From Vibrio tapetis subsp. tapetis (lineage in GTDB: Bacteria; Pseudomonadota; Gammaproteobacteria; Enterobacterales; Vibrionaceae), in assembly GCF_900233005.1 (NCBI RefSeq), contig NZ_LT960611.1, positions 806,001 to 870,000 on the forward strand: a stretch of 64,000 bases of DNA, given 5' to 3'. The notes under the pieces are model-generated. The model was not told the DNA's origin. It ran no database searches and saw nothing but the letters and a program-made list of their open reading frames with translations. The position numbers were made by a program, and so were the translations under genes. Shown here piece by piece: positions 1 to 9,263 of the stretch (positions are counted from its first letter, which is position 1; each line of letters opens with the position of its first letter).

Positions 1-1774
1 GCAGTATTTTACCGGAACGTGTCTTAGGCAACCGCTCAACAACCAAAGCATGTTTAAAACAAGCGACTGCGCCAATTTCTGTCCTGACTTTTCCTACCAA
101 CTCTGTTTCTAGTTCAAGCCCATCGATTTTCATCCCGTCTTTCAACACCACTAAGCCCAAAGGCATTTGGCCTTTTAGTTCATCGTGGACGCCAACCACA
201 GCACATTCCGCAATTGCTGGGTGCCCTCCTACAATTTCTTCCATTTCTCCGGTAGATAGACGGTGACCCGCAACGTTTATCACGTCGTCTATGCGTCCCA
301 TAATGAATAGATAACCATCATCATCGAAATAACCACCATCTCCAGAAACATAATAGCCCGGGAATTGCCCTAAATAGCCAGACTCGAACCTGTCGTGATT
401 CCGCCAAACTGTCGGCAAACAGCTTGGTGGCAAGGGCCTTTTCAGTGCCACAAAACCTTGCTGATTAGCCGTTACAACCTCGCCTAATTCATCCAACACT
501 TCCACTTGATAGCCCGGAATTGGCTTGGTTGCCGACCCTGCTTTGATCTTCATCATTTCAATGCCGGTTGGGTTTCCTGCGATGGCCCACCCGGTTTCAG
601 TCTGCCACCAGTGGTCGATAACCGGCTTTTTGGTGTGTTGTTCGACCCATTCTAGGGTTGGCGGGTCGAGTCGTTCTCCTGCCATGAAAATGGTTTTTAG
701 AGCGGAAAGGTCATAGTCGTTAAGCAGCTGACCATCTGGGTCTTCTTTCTTAATCGCCCGAAACGCGGTTGGAGCAGAAAACAGCGCATCAACCTTATAC
801 TCTTGACACACACGCCAAAACGCACCGGGATCTGGCGTTCTTACTGGCTTGCCCTCAAACAGCACCGTAGTACAACCATGTATAAGCGGTGCATAGACGA
901 TGTATGAATGACCAACCACCCAGCCAACGTCAGAAGCGGCCCAAAAGACACCATTTTGATCGATATTATATATCGCACTCATGGAATACTTCATCGCTAC
1001 TGCATGGCCGCCATTGTCACGAACCACACCTTTGGGCTTACCTGTTGTGCCGCTGGTGTACAAAATATAGAGAGGATCCGTTGCTTTTACCGGCACACAA
1101 TCATGAGGCATCGCAAATTGCTGTGCTTGCACCCAATCCAAGTCACGTGACTGGTTAAGCTCGGCTAGGCACTCTTTTCTTTGCCAAACCAATACTGATT
1201 CTGGTTTCCATCGGCTGTCTAAAATGGCGCGGTCAACTAAGGGTTTGTAAGGGAGCACTTTATTAACTTCGATACCACAAGAAGCTGTCATCACCACTTT
1301 CGGCTCGGCATCTTCAAGACGAACGGCCAATTCATTAGGAGCAAAGCCGCCAAATACAACGGAGTGAATTGCCCCTAGCCTTGCACACGCCAGCATTGCC
1401 ATCGCTGCTTCAGGGATCATTGGCATATAGATAACAACACGATCGCCTTTTACCACGCCTTGATTGGCTAACATGCCTGCTGTTTTGGCAACTTGCTGCT
1501 GCAATTGCTGATAGGTATAACGTTTTTTAGTATGGGTGACGGGGGAATCGTAAATCAGCGCGACGTGATCTCCACGTCCTTGTTCCACGTGGTAATCTAA
1601 TGCGAGCCAACAGGTATTAAGCTCACCATCGACAAACCAGCGTTCAATGCCGTTATCATCATTTTCCAAGATGGTTTTTGGAAACGTGAACCAGTCAATC
1701 GCTTGGGCTTGCTTGGTCCAAAACTTCTCTGGCTCACTAACTGAAAGTTGGTACTCTTGCTCATAGGTAGACAT
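1..1774 (-). CDS. prpE: Propionate--CoA ligase PrpE (3' end cut by window)
   Basis: AMP-forming acyl-CoA synthetase that activates propionate to propionyl-CoA for the 2-methylcitrate cycle in the cytoplasm. Reading the minus strand from the ATG at 1774 gives about 591 codons with no stop, so the C-terminus lies beyond base 1. Visible signatures are the P-loop-like LYTSGTTGKPKG, the WWQTETGW motif, the YVSGDGG hinge region and the C-terminal PKTRSGKI, whose lysine is the acetylation-controlled catalytic Lys of this family. AAGGAG lies just upstream of the ATG. It is the last gene of the prp operon in this window, about 30 bp after prpF. Acetyl-CoA synthetase is the alternative call, but the operon context favours PrpE. 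Confidence 0.95.
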   Translation of the reverse strand, partial: MSTYEQEYQLSVSEPEKFWTKQAQAIDWFTFPKTILENDDNGIERWFVDGELNTCWLALDYHVEQGRGDHVALIYDSPVTHTKKRYTYQQLQQQVAKTAGMLANQGVVKGDRVVIYMPMIPEAAMAMLACARLGAIHSVVFGGFAPNELAVRLEDAEPKVVMTASCGIEVNKVLPYKPLVDRAILDSRWKPESVLVWQRKECLAELNQSRDLDWVQAQQFAMPHDCVPVKATDPLYILYTSGTTGKPKGVVRDNGGHAVAMKYSMSAIYNIDQNGVFWAASDVGWVVGHSYIVYAPLIHGCTTVLFEGKPVRTPDPGAFWRVCQEYKVDALFSAPTAFRAIKKEDPDGQLLNDYDLSALKTIFMAGERLDPPTLEWVEQHTKKPVIDHWWQTETGWAIAGNPTGIEMMKIKAGSATKPIPGYQVEVLDELGEVVTANQQGFVALKRPLPPSCLPTVWRNHDRFESGYLGQFPGYYVSGDGGYFDDDGYLFIMGRIDDVINVAGHRLSTGEMEEIVGGHPAIAECAVVGVHDELKGQMPLGLVVLKDGMKIDGLELETELVGKVRTEIGAVACFKHALVVERLPKTRSGKIL

Positions 1775-1803
1775 AATGCCACTCCTTGAATGTATGCCAC
1801 AGC

Positions 1804-3060
1804 CTATAAACCAGTGCCCTTTTCAACACTATTAGGCTCACATGTGTCGACAGGTACTCGAACCCATCCTTCCATAATCACTCGAGCGCTGCGGCTCATG
1901 ATTGCTTTTTCAACTTTCCAACCCGCACTGCTTTGGCTGGCATTAGCGCCAACCTTCAACGTGCCGGATGGATGACCAAAAGTGACCGACTCTTTTTCGC
2001 CGCCACCTGCAGCCAAATTAACTAATGTGCCTGGAACACAAGCTGCCGACGCAATCGCAACAGCGGCGGTTCCCATCATTGCATGGTGCAGCTTCCCCAT
2101 CGACAAGGCTCTTACGAGCACATCAATGCTGTTTGCTTCTACCCTTTTTCCACTTGAGGAAGAATAGCTTTTCGGTTTAGAAACAAACGCCACTTTTGGC
2201 GTGTGCTGTCTGGTTACGGCTTCATCTACATGGGAGATCAAGCCCATTTTTACCGCTCCATGGGCTCGAATAGCCTCAAACATCGCCAACGCTTTTTCAT
2301 CGTTGTTGATGTCTTCTTGCAACTCTGTACCTAAGTAGCTAATCGAGCTTGCATCTAAGAAAATAGTGGGAATACCGGCGTTTATCATCGTCACATTGAG
2401 CACGCCTACGTCAGGAACTTCCAAGTCATCAACGAGATTACCGGTCGGAAACATCGACCCCTTGCTATCAGCCGGATCGACAAAGTCCACTTGGATTTCG
2501 GCCGCAGGAAACGTCACCCCATCGAGTTCAAACTCGCCAGTTTCTTGGACAAAACCATTAACGATTGGCACATGCACCAAAATGGTTTTTTCAATATTCA
2601 CTTGCCAAACCCGTACTGTCACAAGGCCATTTTTAGGTAGCTTGTCTGCATCAATCAGACCACTATGAATAGCAAATGGGCCAACCGCCGCAGACAAATT
2701 TCCGCAGTTTCCGCTCCAATCCACAAACGGCTTGTCGATAGACACTTGCCCAAAAAGATAATCTACATCGTGCTGTTCAGACGTGCTTTTAGAGACGATC
2801 ACCGTTTTACTGGTGCTTGATGTCGCGGAGCCCATTCCGTCAATTTGCTTACCATAGGGATCTGGGCTGCCAATAACTCGAAGTAATAAATTGTCCCTCG
2901 CTTGTCCTGCTTTTTGTGCCTCAATTGGCAAGTCCGCTAAGCTAAAGAACACACCTTTACTGGTGCCTCCCCGCATATACGTTGCTGGAACCCTAATTTG
3001 GCTCGGAACGGAAGAAAACAAAGGGCTAACACCTACAGATTGGTTGGCTAAATCGGTCAT
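1804..3060 (-). CDS. prpF: 2-methylaconitate cis-trans isomerase PrpF
   Basis: PrpF-family isomerase of 418 residues, slightly longer than the usual 390-400. It works with AcnD, converting the methylaconitate isomer AcnD makes into the one that can be hydrated to 2-methylisocitrate. The N-terminal PATYMRGGTSKGVFF and the CGNLSAAVGPFAI segment are characteristic of the diaminopimelate-epimerase-like PrpF fold. The start has AGGAG at good spacing. Only 12 bp separate it from the acnD stop, so the two are surely co-transcribed. Presence of acnD plus prpF marks the AcnD-type variant of the pathway, which lacks PrpD. Confidence 0.95.
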   Translation of the reverse strand: MTDLANQSVGVSPLFSSVPSQIRVPATYMRGGTSKGVFFSLADLPIEAQKAGQARDNLLLRVIGSPDPYGKQIDGMGSATSSTSKTVIVSKSTSEQHDVDYLFGQVSIDKPFVDWSGNCGNLSAAVGPFAIHSGLIDADKLPKNGLVTVRVWQVNIEKTILVHVPIVNGFVQETGEFELDGVTFPAAEIQVDFVDPADSKGSMFPTGNLVDDLEVPDVGVLNVTMINAGIPTIFLDASSISYLGTELQEDINNDEKALAMFEAIRAHGAVKMGLISHVDEAVTRQHTPKVAFVSKPKSYSSSSGKRVEANSIDVLVRALSMGKLHHAMMGTAAVAIASAACVPGTLVNLAAGGGEKESVTFGHPSGTLKVGANASQSSAGWKVEKAIMSRSARVIMEGWVRVPVDTCEPNSVEKGTGL

Positions 3061-3072
3061 TGGCTTTGTCTC

Positions 3073-5691
3073 CTATTGTGCTAAAAAGTCTTGGGCGAAA
3101 CGTTGCAGTACACCACCAGCGTTATAAACACTCACCTCGTCCGCGGTATCCAATCGACAGGTCACTGGTACATCGATTTTTTCACCGTTTGAGCGCGTAA
3201 CAATAAGAGCCAAATCCGCACCGGGAGAAATATCACCTAGAACGTCATAAAGTTCTGATCCGTCTAACCCCAGTGATTTTCTGTCTACACCCGTTTTAAA
3301 TTGTAACGGCAGTACGCCCATACCAACCAAGTTAGTTCGATGAATTCGTTCAAACCCTTCAGCTACAATCACTTCCACCCCTGCAAGTCGCACGCCTTTC
3401 GCCGCCCAATCTCGTGATGAGCCTTGCCCATAGTCAGCACCTGCAACGATGATCAACGGTTGCTTTCGGTTCATGTAGGTTTCTATTGCTTCCCACATTC
3501 GGCTGACCTGACCTTCAGGTTCGATTCGAGCCAAAGATCCTTGCACGACTTCACCGTGATCTTGCACCATTTCATTAAACAGCTTAGGGTTTGCGAACGT
3601 GGCTCTCTGAGCCGTCAAGTGATCCCCTCGGTGAGTTGCATAAGAGTTAAAGTCCTCTTCTGGCACCTCCATTTTTGCTAGATATTCACCAGCAGCACTG
3701 GAGGCCAAGATCGCATTTGATGGCGATAAATGATCCGTCGTTATGTTGTCGCCTAGCACGGCAAGCGGCCTCATTGCTGACATGGTTCTTTCACCTGCAA
3801 GTGCACCTTCCCAATACGGAGGCCTACGAATATAGGTACTTTTTGGACGCCAATCATAAAGCGGGTTGCTATTGGTCGTTTCGTCATCCAATTTGAACAT
3901 CTGAATGTAAACTTGCTTAAACTGTTCGGGTTTTACACTTTTGTTAACGACCGCGTCAATTTCCGCATCAGTTGGCCAAATATCATTAAGGTATATTGAG
4001 TTGCCATTAGCATCAGTACCAAGCGAATCACGCTCAATATCAAAACGAATGGTACCTGCCAACGCATACGCCACAACCAAAGGAGGCGACGCTAAGAAAG
4101 CCTGCTTCGCGTAAGGATGGATACGCCCATCAAAATTACGGTTACCTGATAACACCGCTGTTGAATACAAGTCTCGGTCGATGATCTCTTTTTGAATATT
4201 TGAATCAAGCGCACCACTCATACCATTACAGGTCGTGCAGGCATACCCAACAATGCCAAAGCCAAGTTGTTCTAACTCGGGTAATAACTCGGATTCTTCC
4301 AAATACAATTTCGCAACTTTTGAGCCAGGTGCAAACGATGTTTTCACCCAAGGTTTACGCACTAAACCCAACTCATTGGCTTTTTTGGCAAGTAGCCCAG
4401 CCGCGACCACGTTTCTTGGGTTACTGGTATTGGTACAAGACGTAATTGCAGCGATAATCACCGCGCCGTCAGGCATGGTTTTACTCTCGTCGCTGCCATC
4501 TTGTTCGTGCCACTGTTTGGCAATGCCACGCTCAGCTAATTCAGCCGTCGGCAATCTACGATGCGGGTTTGATGGGCCGGCCAAATTTCGTTCTACTTTG
4601 GAAAGGTCAAATTCAAGTACGCGCTCATAAACAGCCTCTTCTAAATCATCAGCCCAAAGCCCGGTTTGCTTTGCGTACTGTTCAACTAGTTCAACTTGCT
4701 CTGACTCCCGTCCCGTTAGTTTTAAGTAGTTGATGGTTTGTTCGTCGATGTAAAACATGCCCGCGGTCGCGCCGTATTCAGGTGTCATGTTCGAAATGGT
4801 CGCTCTATCACCAATAGTGAGATCTTTTACCCCTTCGCCATAAAATTCTAAATAGGATGAAACGACACGCTCACTTCTCAAAAACTCCGTGATGGCCAAA
4901 ACGATGTCGGTAGCGGTGATACCCTCTTGGCGTTTTCCGTTGAGCTTAACGCCGACAATATCAGGCAGGCGCATCATCGATGGGCGGCCAAGCATCACTG
5001 TTTCTGCTTCAAGGCCTCCGACACCAATAGCAATGACACCTAAGGCATCAACATGAGGTGTATGACTGTCTGTTCCTACACAGGTATCTGGAAACGCAAT
5101 GCCGTGTTTAACCTGCACGACAGGGGACATTTTCTCTAGGTTAATTTGGTGCATGATGCCGTTACCAGCAGGAATAACGCTGACGTTCTCAAACGCCGTT
5201 TTACACCACTCAATAAAGTGAAATCGATCTTCGTTTCGACGATCTTCAATGGCTCTGTTTTTATCAAACGCGTCACTATCAAATCCGGCATGCTCCACCG
5301 CTAACGAGTGATCCACGATTAGTTGAGTTTCAACCACTGGATTGACTTTAGCTGGGTCGCCACCTTGTTCGGCAATGGCATCACGCAAGCCAGCCAGATC
5401 GACGAGTGCGGTCTGTCCTAAAATATCGTGACAAACAACACGAGCAGGATACCAAGGGAAATCTAGGTCTCGTTTTCGATTAATGATCTGCTTGAGAGAA
5501 TCCGTTAGCGTCTCTGGGCTACAACGTCTGACTAGGTTTTCAGCCAACACACGAGATGTGTAAGGCAACCTATCGAATGCGCCGTCAGAAATACTATTCA
5601 CAGCGTCTCTTGCATCAAAGTACTCGAGTTCTGTACCCGGTAAGGTTTTACGATATTGGGTGTTGGTCGGGAGAGCGCTCATATTGTCCAT
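3073..5691 (-). CDS. acnD: Fe/S-dependent 2-methylcitrate dehydratase AcnD
   Basis: Aconitase-superfamily enzyme of 872 residues that dehydrates 2-methylcitrate in propionate catabolism. The three [4Fe-4S] ligands are visible: C419 in TSCTNTSNP, and C485 and C488 in YACTTCNG. VGTDSHTPHVDALG near residue 206 and the C-terminal swivel segment with GADYGQGSSRDWAAKG are typical of aconitase A/AcnD. It follows prpC after 105 bp and precedes prpF, the AcnD-specific partner, which distinguishes it from AcnA. The start is uncertain: the only strong Shine-Dalgarno (GGAGG) is 19 nt from this ATG and lies in a hairpin (separate entry). A second in-frame ATG three codons on is even farther away. Confidence 0.95.
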   Translation of the reverse strand: MDNMSALPTNTQYRKTLPGTELEYFDARDAVNSISDGAFDRLPYTSRVLAENLVRRCSPETLTDSLKQIINRKRDLDFPWYPARVVCHDILGQTALVDLAGLRDAIAEQGGDPAKVNPVVETQLIVDHSLAVEHAGFDSDAFDKNRAIEDRRNEDRFHFIEWCKTAFENVSVIPAGNGIMHQINLEKMSPVVQVKHGIAFPDTCVGTDSHTPHVDALGVIAIGVGGLEAETVMLGRPSMMRLPDIVGVKLNGKRQEGITATDIVLAITEFLRSERVVSSYLEFYGEGVKDLTIGDRATISNMTPEYGATAGMFYIDEQTINYLKLTGRESEQVELVEQYAKQTGLWADDLEEAVYERVLEFDLSKVERNLAGPSNPHRRLPTAELAERGIAKQWHEQDGSDESKTMPDGAVIIAAITSCTNTSNPRNVVAAGLLAKKANELGLVRKPWVKTSFAPGSKVAKLYLEESELLPELEQLGFGIVGYACTTCNGMSGALDSNIQKEIIDRDLYSTAVLSGNRNFDGRIHPYAKQAFLASPPLVVAYALAGTIRFDIERDSLGTDANGNSIYLNDIWPTDAEIDAVVNKSVKPEQFKQVYIQMFKLDDETTNSNPLYDWRPKSTYIRRPPYWEGALAGERTMSAMRPLAVLGDNITTDHLSPSNAILASSAAGEYLAKMEVPEEDFNSYATHRGDHLTAQRATFANPKLFNEMVQDHGEVVQGSLARIEPEGQVSRMWEAIETYMNRKQPLIIVAGADYGQGSSRDWAAKGVRLAGVEVIVAEGFERIHRTNLVGMGVLPLQFKTGVDRKSLGLDGSELYDVLGDISPGADLALIVTRSNGEKIDVPVTCRLDTADEVSVYNAGGVLQRFAQDFLAQ

Positions 5692-5708
5692 CCATGCTGT
5701 GTTTTGTT

Positions 5709-5729
5709 GGCCTCCTTCGTTGGGAGGCC
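5709..5729 (-). promoter_or_regulatory. Hairpin holding the acnD GGAGG
   Basis: A perfect 7-bp inverted repeat, GGCCTCC and GGAGGCC with a 7-nt loop, lies in the leader between prpC and acnD. The right arm on the transcript is the only strong ribosome-binding sequence before acnD. It has no downstream T-run, so it looks like a translation-tuning or mRNA-stabilising hairpin rather than a terminator. Function is inferred. Confidence 0.4.
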
Positions 5730-5796
5730 TATCAATGTATAAGCTTAATTGCCAGTTACTTGACTACTTGTCGCTAAAATTTCTTTCTGGTGGCAT

Positions 5797-6927
5797 TTAC
5801 TTACGAGCTTCAATTGGCAGCCAATCTTGATGATCTGGGCCTGTGTAGTCGGCACTTGGGCGAATGATTCGGTTGTTGGCACGTTGCTCATAAATGTGCG
5901 CGGCCCAACCGGTTAGTCGGCTCATGACAAATATCGGTGTAAACAATTTGGTTGGAATATCCATGAAGTGGTAAGCAGACGCATGGAAGAAATCGGCGTT
6001 ACAAAATAGGCCTTTTTCACGCTTCATTACCGATTCAACACGCTCAGACACCGCGTATAGATGAGTGTCTCCTACGGCCGAAGACAACTTAGCCGACCAA
6101 GCTTTGATGAGTGCATTACGTGGGTCGCTTTCACGATATACCGCATGGCCAAAGCCCATGATTTTATCTTTGTTTGCCAACATTTTCATGATGTTGCTTT
6201 CGGCTTCATCAGGTGTTTGCCAGTTTTCAATCATTGCCATTGCGGCTTCGTTAGCCCCACCATGAAGTGGGCCACGTAGCGTGCCAATTGCCGCGGTAAC
6301 ACTAGAGTGGATGTCAGAAAGTGTCGATGAACAAACACGGCCTGCAAATGTAGACGCATTAAATTCGTGCTCTGCGTACAAAATAAGTGAACAGTGCATC
6401 ACTTGTTTATGTAGCTCGGTTGGCGTTTTGTCCGTTAACATCTTAAGGAAATAGCCACCGATGGAGTCTTCTGAACGATCATCCGTATCAATACGAACGC
6501 CGTCATGACTAAAGCGATACCAGTAACAAATCATCGCAGGAAACAAAGCCAACATACGTTCAGTTGCTTGCTGTTGCTGCGAAAAATCTTGCTCTTGCAC
6601 TAGATTTCCTAGCATGGAACAACCCGTACGCATGACATCCATTGGGTGAGCGTCGGCCGGGATCAGCTCTAACACTTTTTTCAATGCATCAGGTAAACCA
6701 CGCAAGCCAATTAGGCGTGTTTTATACTCGTCCAACTCTGCTTGATTCGGTAAATGGCCTTGTAGCAATAAGAACGCCACTTCTTCAAACTGGGCATTAT
6801 TTGCCAGGTCGGTAATATCATAACCTCGATACGTTAGCCCAGTACCAGACTGACCTACCGTACATAAAGCCGTGCTTCCTGCACTTTGTCCGCGCAATCC
6901 TGCGCCGCCTAGTTGTTTCTCTGACAT
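5797..6927 (-). CDS. prpC: 2-methylcitrate synthase PrpC
   Basis: Citrate-synthase-family enzyme of 376 residues that condenses propionyl-CoA with oxaloacetate to 2-methylcitrate. The catalytic regions LHGGANEAAM and GFGHAVYRESDPR are intact, and the C-terminal RPSADYTGP matches PrpC-type synthases. The open frame extends 13 codons upstream to 6966, but AAGGAG sits 7 nt before the ATG at 6927 and the protein from there begins MSEKQLGGAGLRG, as in homologues. It lies between prpB and acnD in the operon. Ordinary citrate synthase is unlikely because of length and context. Confidence 0.95.
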   Translation of the reverse strand: MSEKQLGGAGLRGQSAGSTALCTVGQSGTGLTYRGYDITDLANNAQFEEVAFLLLQGHLPNQAELDEYKTRLIGLRGLPDALKKVLELIPADAHPMDVMRTGCSMLGNLVQEQDFSQQQQATERMLALFPAMICYWYRFSHDGVRIDTDDRSEDSIGGYFLKMLTDKTPTELHKQVMHCSLILYAEHEFNASTFAGRVCSSTLSDIHSSVTAAIGTLRGPLHGGANEAAMAMIENWQTPDEAESNIMKMLANKDKIMGFGHAVYRESDPRNALIKAWSAKLSSAVGDTHLYAVSERVESVMKREKGLFCNADFFHASAYHFMDIPTKLFTPIFVMSRLTGWAAHIYEQRANNRIIRPSADYTGPDHQDWLPIEARK

Positions 6928-7040
6928 GACGAACTCCTTCTCTATTCTTTTGTTTTGCTGGAGCAAGCTCCAACAGCAATGCGTTATGGTTTAATTAGGT
7001 AAATATTCGTTCACTGCTTATCTTCTATGGATGAGCGAGC

Positions 7041-7940
7041 CTATTCAGAACCACTCTTAAATAAGTGATCCAATTTATTTTCGTAGTCGTGGTAGTTAAG
7101 GTAGGCATAAAGCTCTTTGCGAGTTTGCATATCATCAAGCAGCGCTTCTTGGTTTCCTTCAGTCAGAATATGTTGGTAAACCATCTCGGCGGCTTTGTTC
7201 ATTGCACGGAACGCACTGAGTGGGTAAAGCACCATGTCTACTTGGTGTTTTGCTAATTCTTCACAGCCATATAGTGGCGTTTGACCAAATTCGGTGATGT
7301 TGGCAAGGATGGGGACGTTTTTGCCAAATTCAGACCTAAGCGCATTCGAAAATTGTACGTACTCTTCTAGCTTGGACATGGCTTCTGGGAAAATCATGTC
7401 AGCACCAGCGTGTACACAAGCAATCGCTCTGTCTATCGCAGAGTCTATACCTTCTACTGCGAGAGCATCGGTACGCGCCATAATGACGAATTCATCATTA
7501 TTTCTGGCATCCACCGCCGCCTTTACTCGGTCGACCATCTCTTGCTGGCTAACAATGCCTTTATTTGGACGATGGCCACAGCGCTTTTGCGCCACTTGAT
7601 CTTCCATATGGATTGCCGCAGCACCGGCTTTTTCCATCGCTTTGATGGTACGCGAAATGTTAAATGCACCGCCAAACCCGGTATCTATATCCACCAGCAA
7701 AGGCACATCACAGGCATTGGTAATACGCTCTACATCCACCAACACATCATTAAGGGTAGTAATGCCAAGATCAGGTAAGCCGTATGAGGCATTGGCGATA
7801 CCGCCGCCAGACAAATAAATGGCTTGGTGACCTAATGTTTTGGCCATCATGGCGCAATACGGATTCACGGTTCCAACGATTTGCAATGGATCGTTATCTG
7901 TGACGGCTTGTCGGAATTTGGCGCCTTGGCTCTGACTCAT
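7041..7940 (-). CDS. prpB: 2-methylisocitrate lyase PrpB
   Basis: Isocitrate-lyase/PEP-mutase-family enzyme of 299 residues that cleaves 2-methylisocitrate to pyruvate and succinate, the last step of the cycle. The Mg-binding DIDTGFGG (residues 84-91) and the catalytic KRCGH (C121) are both visible. The start has AAGGAG upstream and overlaps the stop of the GntR gene by ATGA, so regulator and enzyme are translationally coupled. About 113 bp separate it from prpC; that gap holds a small TGGAGC/GCTCCA hairpin (6959-6972) but no gene. Confidence 0.95.
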   Translation of the reverse strand: MSQSQGAKFRQAVTDNDPLQIVGTVNPYCAMMAKTLGHQAIYLSGGGIANASYGLPDLGITTLNDVLVDVERITNACDVPLLVDIDTGFGGAFNISRTIKAMEKAGAAAIHMEDQVAQKRCGHRPNKGIVSQQEMVDRVKAAVDARNNDEFVIMARTDALAVEGIDSAIDRAIACVHAGADMIFPEAMSKLEEYVQFSNALRSEFGKNVPILANITEFGQTPLYGCEELAKHQVDMVLYPLSAFRAMNKAAEMVYQHILTEGNQEALLDDMQTRKELYAYLNYHDYENKLDHLFKSGSE

Positions 7941-8644
7941 GATGCATTCTCCTTTTGCTCTTCAATTTGTTCGTTAATTTGTTGTTCAATCAGTTTTCGG
8001 CTACCCGATATATGACGACGCATTAGCATTTCGGCCAATTCTTCATCACGATCTCGAATCGCTTGTAGGATAAATTTGTGCTCTTGCAAAGCTTTGGTTG
8101 GACGCGATGGGGATTTTGGAGATTGGTATCGGTACATTCGCACTAGGTGATATAACTCATCACACAGCAGTGTGACCAACTTGCTATTTCTGCTCGCTTT
8201 TATGATTCGGTAATGAAAATCAAAATCACCTTGCTGATGAAAATACGATTTCCCCGCAACCTGGTCTATATGGCTAGAGTGGGTGCTTAATAACAAGTCG
8301 AGTTCGCGAATCTCATCATCCGTGATGTTCCTTGCCGCTAGACGAGCCGCCATGCCTTCAAGTGGCTCGCGTACTGCATACAATTCGCAAAGATTGTTCA
8401 GAGAAAAGCTGACGACACGAGCGCCCACATGTGGAATACGCTCAATCAATCCAAGCCCTTCCAAACGCATGATGGCTTCCCGCAACGGGCCGCGGCTCAC
8501 ATTTAGACGTTTAGCGATTTCTGGTTCAGAGATTTTACTGCCCAGAGGGATGTCTCCTCCAACAATCGCTTCGATAAGGTAATTGGTTAAGTTTTCAGAT
8601 TTGGTGTTTTCTTTATCAGACACGCTTAAATGTAAATCAGACAT
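7937..8644 (-). CDS. GntR-family (FadR/FCD subfamily) regulator of the prp operon
   Basis: Transcription regulator of 235 residues. The N-terminal winged helix (about residues 18-80) includes [21 protein letters not shown], and an all-helical FCD ligand domain follows (about 90-220). It is the first gene of the prp operon and overlaps prpB by 4 nt, so it probably controls this operon, with a propionate-pathway intermediate as the natural ligand candidate. The region just upstream carries three ATTGT..ACAA sites of the type FCD regulators bind, implying autoregulation. This GntR arrangement replaces the sigma54 activator PrpR of enterobacteria. The Shine-Dalgarno is weak. Role in this operon is inferred from position. 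Confidence 0.88.
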   Translation of the reverse strand: MSDLHLSVSDKENTKSENLTNYLIEAIVGGDIPLGSKISEPEIAKRLNVSRGPLREAIMRLEGLGLIERIPHVGARVVSFSLNNLCELYAVREPLEGMAARLAARNITDDEIRELDLLLSTHSSHIDQVAGKSYFHQQGDFDFHYRIIKASRNSKLVTLLCDELYHLVRMYRYQSPKSPSRPTKALQEHKFILQAIRDRDEELAEMLMRRHISGSRKLIEQQINEQIEEQKENAS

Positions 8645-8690
8645 ATCAAAACCAACATTTGGTTAACATGCAATTAACTTACACCATGAG

Positions 8691-8721
8691 ATTGTCGACA
8701 ATCAAGAGAATTGTCTACAAT
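8691..8721. promoter_or_regulatory. Tandem GntR operator-like palindromes upstream of the prp operon
   Basis: ATTGTCGACAAT (8691-8702) is a perfect palindrome, and ATTGTCTACAAT (8710-8721) is the same site with one central change. Their centres are 19 bp apart, about 50-70 bp upstream of the regulator start. FadR-family regulators bind short TTGT..ACAA palindromes of this kind. Another palindrome, TAGACT/AGTCTA (8723-8736), and an imperfect TTTACA/TGTAAA pair (8738-8757) follow directly. Assignment to the adjacent regulator is inference. Confidence 0.6.
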
Positions 8722-8841
8722 TTAGACTAAAGTCTATTTTACATTCACCAGTGTAAATCTATAAATTTCACATAAAATAACTAATAAACAATAAGTTAAT
8801 TTCGATACATAAAATTTATCGATAATCCCAGCAAAACCCAT

Positions 8842-8853
8842 ATTGTAGACAAA
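8842..8853. promoter_or_regulatory. Third, distal GntR operator-like site
   Basis: ATTGTAGACAAA repeats the two upstream-proximal palindromes with one mismatched end base. It lies about 132 bp farther from the operon, in the 619-bp gap between the regulator and the chemoreceptor. It could allow looping or affect a divergent promoter. The rest of that gap, 8854-9263, is AT-rich and shows no gene. Confidence 0.4.
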
Positions 8854-9263
8854 CCTTCACAATCACTCTCATTTCCAAACCTTGAATACATAAGCAACCC
8901 GTCAGCGATTTACGCCATTAACACCATTAAGATCCTTTAATTTTGATAAAAACCACCAGCCAATAAGAAACGATTCAAGCACCAATTTGAGACAATACTC
9001 ATATTCGCATAATAATATCGAGCGGAATTTGAAGTAATGGGATGCGTAAGATCACTGGTTTATTTTTGTCTGTAGATCTTTCTCACCCTTTAAAGCGCTA
9101 ACGATTAATCAAATTTAAGGGCTTAGTTACACTGGGAGACTTGTTAAAAGAATATGGGCTACCACACGATTTTTATTCAATTATCGAGTACTAAACCCCC
9201 TTGCCTTAACTAAAAATTCACTCATTAAAATCGGACAATCCAATCTATTGGGGTAGTAACACA

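Noticed and set aside
8723..8757. Two further palindromes beside the GntR sites as separate operators
   Set aside because: TAGACT/AGTCTA and TTTACA/TGTAAA do not match the ATTGT..ACAAT pattern and may be chance in AT-rich DNA. They are mentioned with the operator but not annotated separately.
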